The position numbers and the translations under genes were made by a program. From positions 186,001 through 250,000 of the forward strand of contig JAKQHS010000030.1 of assembly GCA_029557915.1 (NCBI GenBank): a DNA stretch of 64,000 bases, read 5' to 3'. The notes beneath the pieces were generated by a model. That model was not told the origin of the DNA. It did no database searches and saw only the letters and a list, made by a program, of their open reading frames with translations. Source of the stretch: Bacteroidota bacterium. Lineage in GTDB: Bacteria; Bacteroidota; Bacteroidia; Chitinophagales; Saprospiraceae. Below, piece after piece: positions 61,344-64,000 of this stretch (its first letter is position 1; the number at the start of each line of letters is the position of its first letter).

Positions 61344-62780
61344 ACCAAACGGAATGATCGGCCTTGGATAGTTTTTACCCGGGGTAAATCCATACTTCAC
61401 CTGCTCCTCTTTGCTCAGGGATTCCGGGTGGAGTATTTTTGAATCGGGAAGAGGATCCAGTTCTTTTAGCCATTTTCGGATAAAATGACCGGAAGGGTCG
61501 TATTTTTTTGCGAGGTAGGCCAGGCTGACTGCCCTTTCTTCCCCGGATTCCGGCATCTGGCCCGCAAGGAATAACCAGTTGACCCAATTGCTGGCGGCGT
61601 CGTAATCCACCAGGTTAGCTTCAAACCAGTCGGCTCCCAGTTGCCAGTTGACCTTCAGGGAGGAAACCAGGAAACGGCCTACCGCTTCGCGCAGGGGATG
61701 GGGCAGGTAGCCTGTGGCCCTGAGCGCTTTCATGGCCGCATCCACCAGAGGAACGCCGGTCCGGCCCTCTTTCCATAAATTAAAAAGATAGGTTTCATCC
61801 CGAACGTGAGGCACCGGCTTTTTCAAGATGCCTCCGCGCTGGAATACCCGGTCCCCGTATTTATTGGTGATCAGGCGGCAGTAATCCCTGCGGACCAGTT
61901 CGGTCAACAGGTTTTGCGAAGCTTCCCCGGGGCGGAAAATCGATTCGTAGGATTTTACTTCATGATAAACCATTTTCGGCGAAAGGCATCCCTGGGCCAG
62001 CCAGGGCGAAAGGGAAGAGGAAAACAAGGCATTGTTTAAAAAATTGTCTTTCGCCCGGTATCGTTTGAGTCCGCCATCGGACCAGATATATTCCTTCAGT
62101 TTACGGATCCCTTCCTTTTCCCCGCCGTTGAACAAAGGTTCCAGGCCCCGTTCCAGGCCCAGTCTGAAATCTTCCGGTTCAGGGATTTCACCCGCATCGG
62201 CAGGACGGATTGGAACAGGGGTGGTATCCGGGATATCAAGCATTGGCCTCACCGGGATGACCCGTTCCAATTCCTTCCGGAAGGCCGGAAAATGATCGGG
62301 AGTATGCGGGACGGGGAAGGGCAGGTCCTGGGTATAATAAAGCATTTTGCCCCGGGTGCAGCGCATTTCCTGGCCTATGCTCCAGAGATTGCGCTCCAGT
62401 TTGTCCTGGACCCGGACTTCGTCGCGGGTCCTTTCCCGGTTGCAATAAACCATGGATGTTTTGAATTCCCCTGCGAGGGAAAAAATGATTTCCTCCGGTT
62501 TGCCCGCCCGTACAATCAGGTCCCCACCCATATCGCGCCAGGACTGCCGCAGGGCTTTGACCGATTCGACGATAAAGCGGGCCCTCAGCGGATGCATCCT
62601 TGGGTGGCCAAACCGGGAAATCCCCTGAAAAATCCTGGCATCAAAAACATAGACGGGAATCACCTGATGTCCAAAACGGGCGGCTTCATGAAGCGCTTCG
62701 TTGTCGTGCATCCTCAGGTCCTGGCGGTACCAGAGGATAGACCGGTTTTTCAGGCCGCCCATCCGAAAGAGTTTAAACAT
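61341..62780 (-). CDS. DASH-type cryptochrome / DNA photolyase
   Basis: About 479 residues from the ATG at 62780 (MFKLFRMGGLKNRS); 62762 is also possible, and the longest frame (62828) would overlap the next gene. The N-terminal alpha/beta domain begins SILWYRQDLRMHDNEALHEA and contains PVYVFDARIF. The C-terminal FAD domain shows YRAKDNFLNNALFSSSLSPWLAQGCLSP, RTGVPLVDAAMKALRATGYLPHPLREAVGRFLVSSLKVNWQLGADWFE and DYDAASNWVNWLFLAGQ. DASH proteins use blue light and FAD to repair cyclobutane dimers, mainly in single-stranded DNA. It is divergent from the lipoprotein gene. Confidence 0.92.
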   Translation of the reverse strand: MFKLFRMGGLKNRSILWYRQDLRMHDNEALHEAARFGHQVIPVYVFDARIFQGISRFGHPRMHPLRARFIVESVKALRQSWRDMGGDLIVRAGKPEEIIFSLAGEFKTSMVYCNRERTRDEVRVQDKLERNLWSIGQEMRCTRGKMLYYTQDLPFPVPHTPDHFPAFRKELERVIPVRPMLDIPDTTPVPIRPADAGEIPEPEDFRLGLERGLEPLFNGGEKEGIRKLKEYIWSDGGLKRYRAKDNFLNNALFSSSLSPWLAQGCLSPKMVYHEVKSYESIFRPGEASQNLLTELVRRDYCRLITNKYGDRVFQRGGILKKPVPHVRDETYLFNLWKEGRTGVPLVDAAMKALRATGYLPHPLREAVGRFLVSSLKVNWQLGADWFEANLVDYDAASNWVNWLFLAGQMPESGEERAVSLAYLAKKYDPSGHFIRKWLKELDPLPDSKILHPESLSKEEQVKYGFTPGKNYPRPIIPFG

Positions 62781-62812
62781 CCAGCCATTATCTTTGCAAA
62801 AATATACGGTTG

Positions 62813-63235
62813 ATGAATGCAAAACCATTATTGATTATTTCCCTGGCCCTGCTCCTGTTTGCCTGCGCCTCCGGCGGATCCGGAAAAGAAATAGCCGGCG
62901 AGGTCAGGATGCTCCACGATTCTCTCATGAAACTGCATGACGAAACCATGGCCAGTCACAGCAGCTGCCTCAGCCTGATCGACGAATTGAAAGACCTCAG
63001 CGCGGCGGCCCCTGATGCGGGAAAAGTACAGATTGATTCCGTCCGCACCGAATTGGACTACACGAGCGAGATCATGATGGATTGGATGGCCGCTTACCAG
63101 GACCCGGTTACGGAAGATACTGTCGCTGCCGGCTATTTAAAGGAACAAATCAAAGCCGTCCGGGAAATCGCCCGAATCCAGGAACTCAACCTGGGTGCCG
63201 CCCGGGTCTTGTTGAAGAAAGAAAACCCCGAATGA
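62813..63235 (+). CDS. Small helical lipoprotein of unknown function
   Basis: 140 residues from the ATG at 62813. The signal MNAKPLLIISLALLLFAC ends at Cys18 in a good lipobox. The mature part is helical and charged, with two long amphipathic stretches (EVRMLHDSLMKLHDETMASHSSCLSLIDELKDL; LKEQIKAVREIARIQELNLGAARVLLKKE), consistent with a coiled coil. I do not recognise a family. Its stop overlaps the ATG of the SCO gene (ATGA), so the two are coupled and likely cotranscribed with the cytochrome gene. Confidence 0.82.
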   Translation: MNAKPLLIISLALLLFACASGGSGKEIAGEVRMLHDSLMKLHDETMASHSSCLSLIDELKDLSAAAPDAGKVQIDSVRTELDYTSEIMMDWMAAYQDPVTEDTVAAGYLKEQIKAVREIARIQELNLGAARVLLKKENPE

Positions 63236-63846
63236 AGATCCGGATACTATTCCTGATGGTCCCGGTGCTTTGGTCCTGCATCCACCGGCCCGCCCGGTTG
63301 CCCATCCTAGGGGAGATGGACATTTCCGGTGGCGATACGGTTTTTCACCAGATCCCCGATTTTTCCTTCATCAATCAGTATGGAGAAGAATACAACAAGG
63401 ATTCGATCCGCGGAAAGATTTACGTGAGTGATTTTTTCTTCACCAAATGTCCGACCATCTGTCCCAAAATGGCCCAGCAATTGCTCCGTATTCATGAGCG
63501 GTTCGCGGATGATCCGGATTTCAGGATCCTTTCCCATTCCATTGACCCCAAATACGACACCACGGAAGCCCTGCGGAAATATGCAGAAAAGCTGGGGGTC
63601 GGTCAAACCAGAACCTGGCATTTTCTGTCCCTTCCCAAGGACCAGATCAATGAGACCGCCCGGCAATACCTGGCCGCTGTGCAGGAAGACTCTACGGCTG
63701 CCGGAGGATTTACCCATACCGGGCATTTCCTTTTGGTGGACGGCGAGCGCCACATCCGTTCATTTTGCGATGGCACCAAAGCGGAAGAGGTGGACCGGCT
63801 GATGAAAGAAATCTCAATCCTGCTGGATGAAAGGCGCCTGCAATAG
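63232..63846 (+). CDS. SCO1/SenC-family copper/redox protein
   Basis: 204 residues from the ATG at 63232; the longer frame from 63082 is rejected as out of family. The signal ends near Cys16 (VLWSC), so it is possibly a lipoprotein. The thioredoxin-like core has the SCO copper site: Cys73 and Cys77 in FFTKCPTICPKM and a His at about 162 in THTGHFLLVD. SCO proteins deliver copper to cytochrome oxidase CuA or act as thiol reductants. It is coupled to the upstream lipoprotein and overlaps the downstream cytochrome c gene by 20 bp. Confidence 0.92.
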   Translation: MKIRILFLMVPVLWSCIHRPARLPILGEMDISGGDTVFHQIPDFSFINQYGEEYNKDSIRGKIYVSDFFFTKCPTICPKMAQQLLRIHERFADDPDFRILSHSIDPKYDTTEALRKYAEKLGVGQTRTWHFLSLPKDQINETARQYLAAVQEDSTAAGGFTHTGHFLLVDGERHIRSFCDGTKAEEVDRLMKEISILLDERRLQ

Positions 63847-64000
63847 CCTTTTATTCGCGTTTCTGCTTTCTGCCGGCTTAGCGGCCTGCGACTTCAGGTC
63901 GCAGGGGGAAGTCATCTATCAACATTCCTGCAACTATTGTCATATGGAGGATGGCAACGGGCTGGCCCGGCTGATCCTTCCATTTGAAGAGCATCGTTTT
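63827..64000 (+). CDS. Cytochrome c-type lipoprotein, N-terminal part (cut by window end)
   Basis: The frame starts at ATG 63827 inside the end of the SCO gene and stays open to the window edge (58 codons). A signal ends at Cys21 (SAGLAAC lipobox), and a c-type haem site CNYCH lies at residues 35-39, followed by MEDGNGLA, as in small cytochrome c domains of respiratory complexes. With the SCO neighbour it points to an electron-transfer or oxidase-assembly cluster continuing beyond 64 kb. Confidence 0.82.
   Translation, partial: MKGACNSLLFAFLLSAGLAACDFRSQGEVIYQHSCNYCHMEDGNGLARLILPFEEHRF

Noticed and set aside
61103-61393. Small protein with RYEIRDT-like repeats on the - strand
   Set aside because: It is a translation of the heptamer array and of antisense exonuclease sequence, with no independent coding evidence.

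Overview
The window reads as chromosomal DNA of a Bacteroidota bacterium, probably near the Saprospiria/Chitinophagia side of the phylum (the class is an inference). The grounds are five SusC/SusD outer-membrane nutrient-uptake pairs, many lipoproteins, a viroplasmin-type RNase H, the rpsU-xerC-hpf-tRNA-tuf-secE-nusG-rplKAJL-rpoBC gene order, and a few TAnnTTTG promoter elements in place of the sigma-70 consensus.

Layout. 1-2.6 kb: the end of a LytTR regulator, then a leftward ExbB / 4-TM protein / ExbD / ExbD operon, the proton-motive-force machine that would energise TonB-dependent transporters such as the SusC proteins. 2.8-4.4 kb: tRNA-Ser(GGA), a TatD nuclease and a divergent RNase H. 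4.5-19.6 kb: a leftward information-processing block: rpsU, xerC-type recombinase, hpf, four tRNAs (Thr-TGT, Tyr, Gly, Thr-GGT), tuf, tRNA-Trp, secE, nusG, rplK, rplA, rplJ, rplL, rpoB, rpoC. It has a hairpin between rplL and rpoB and an unusually long rplK-rplA gap with a small upstream ORF.

19.8-47.7 kb: five consecutive leftward SusC-SusD operons. Three carry an extra lipoprotein at their 3' end, one of them DUF1735-like. A single rightward MORN-repeat gene sits between the fourth and fifth. No glycosidase, peptidase, ECF sigma/anti-sigma pair, hybrid two-component system or transposase lies within the array, so this is transport capacity without visible substrate processing or dedicated regulation.

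47.7-64 kb: mixed housekeeping and accessory genes: pdxJ, a CPBP protease, cdsA, phosphatidylserine decarboxylase and a YjjG-like phosphatase in one rightward run, a lipoprotein, an S9 peptidase whose signal peptide is encoded by a hexanucleotide repeat, a Nudix hydrolase, a DUF1593 nucleoside-hydrolase-like protein, a glutathione peroxidase, a NamZ-like muramidase (DUF1343), a DnaQ-GIY-YIG fusion nuclease, a DASH-type cryptochrome/photolyase, a small lipoprotein, a SCO-like protein and the start of a cytochrome c lipoprotein.

The least explained layer is non-coding. From about 41.6 kb onward, gene 3' ends carry short tandem arrays with a 7-bp period (8 bp in one), often starting at or running into stop codons. 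Three share a GAGNNNC unit, one of them inverted. A 12-copy TGACTAC array follows pdxJ, and a 155-bp inverted-repeat element lies between two convergent genes.
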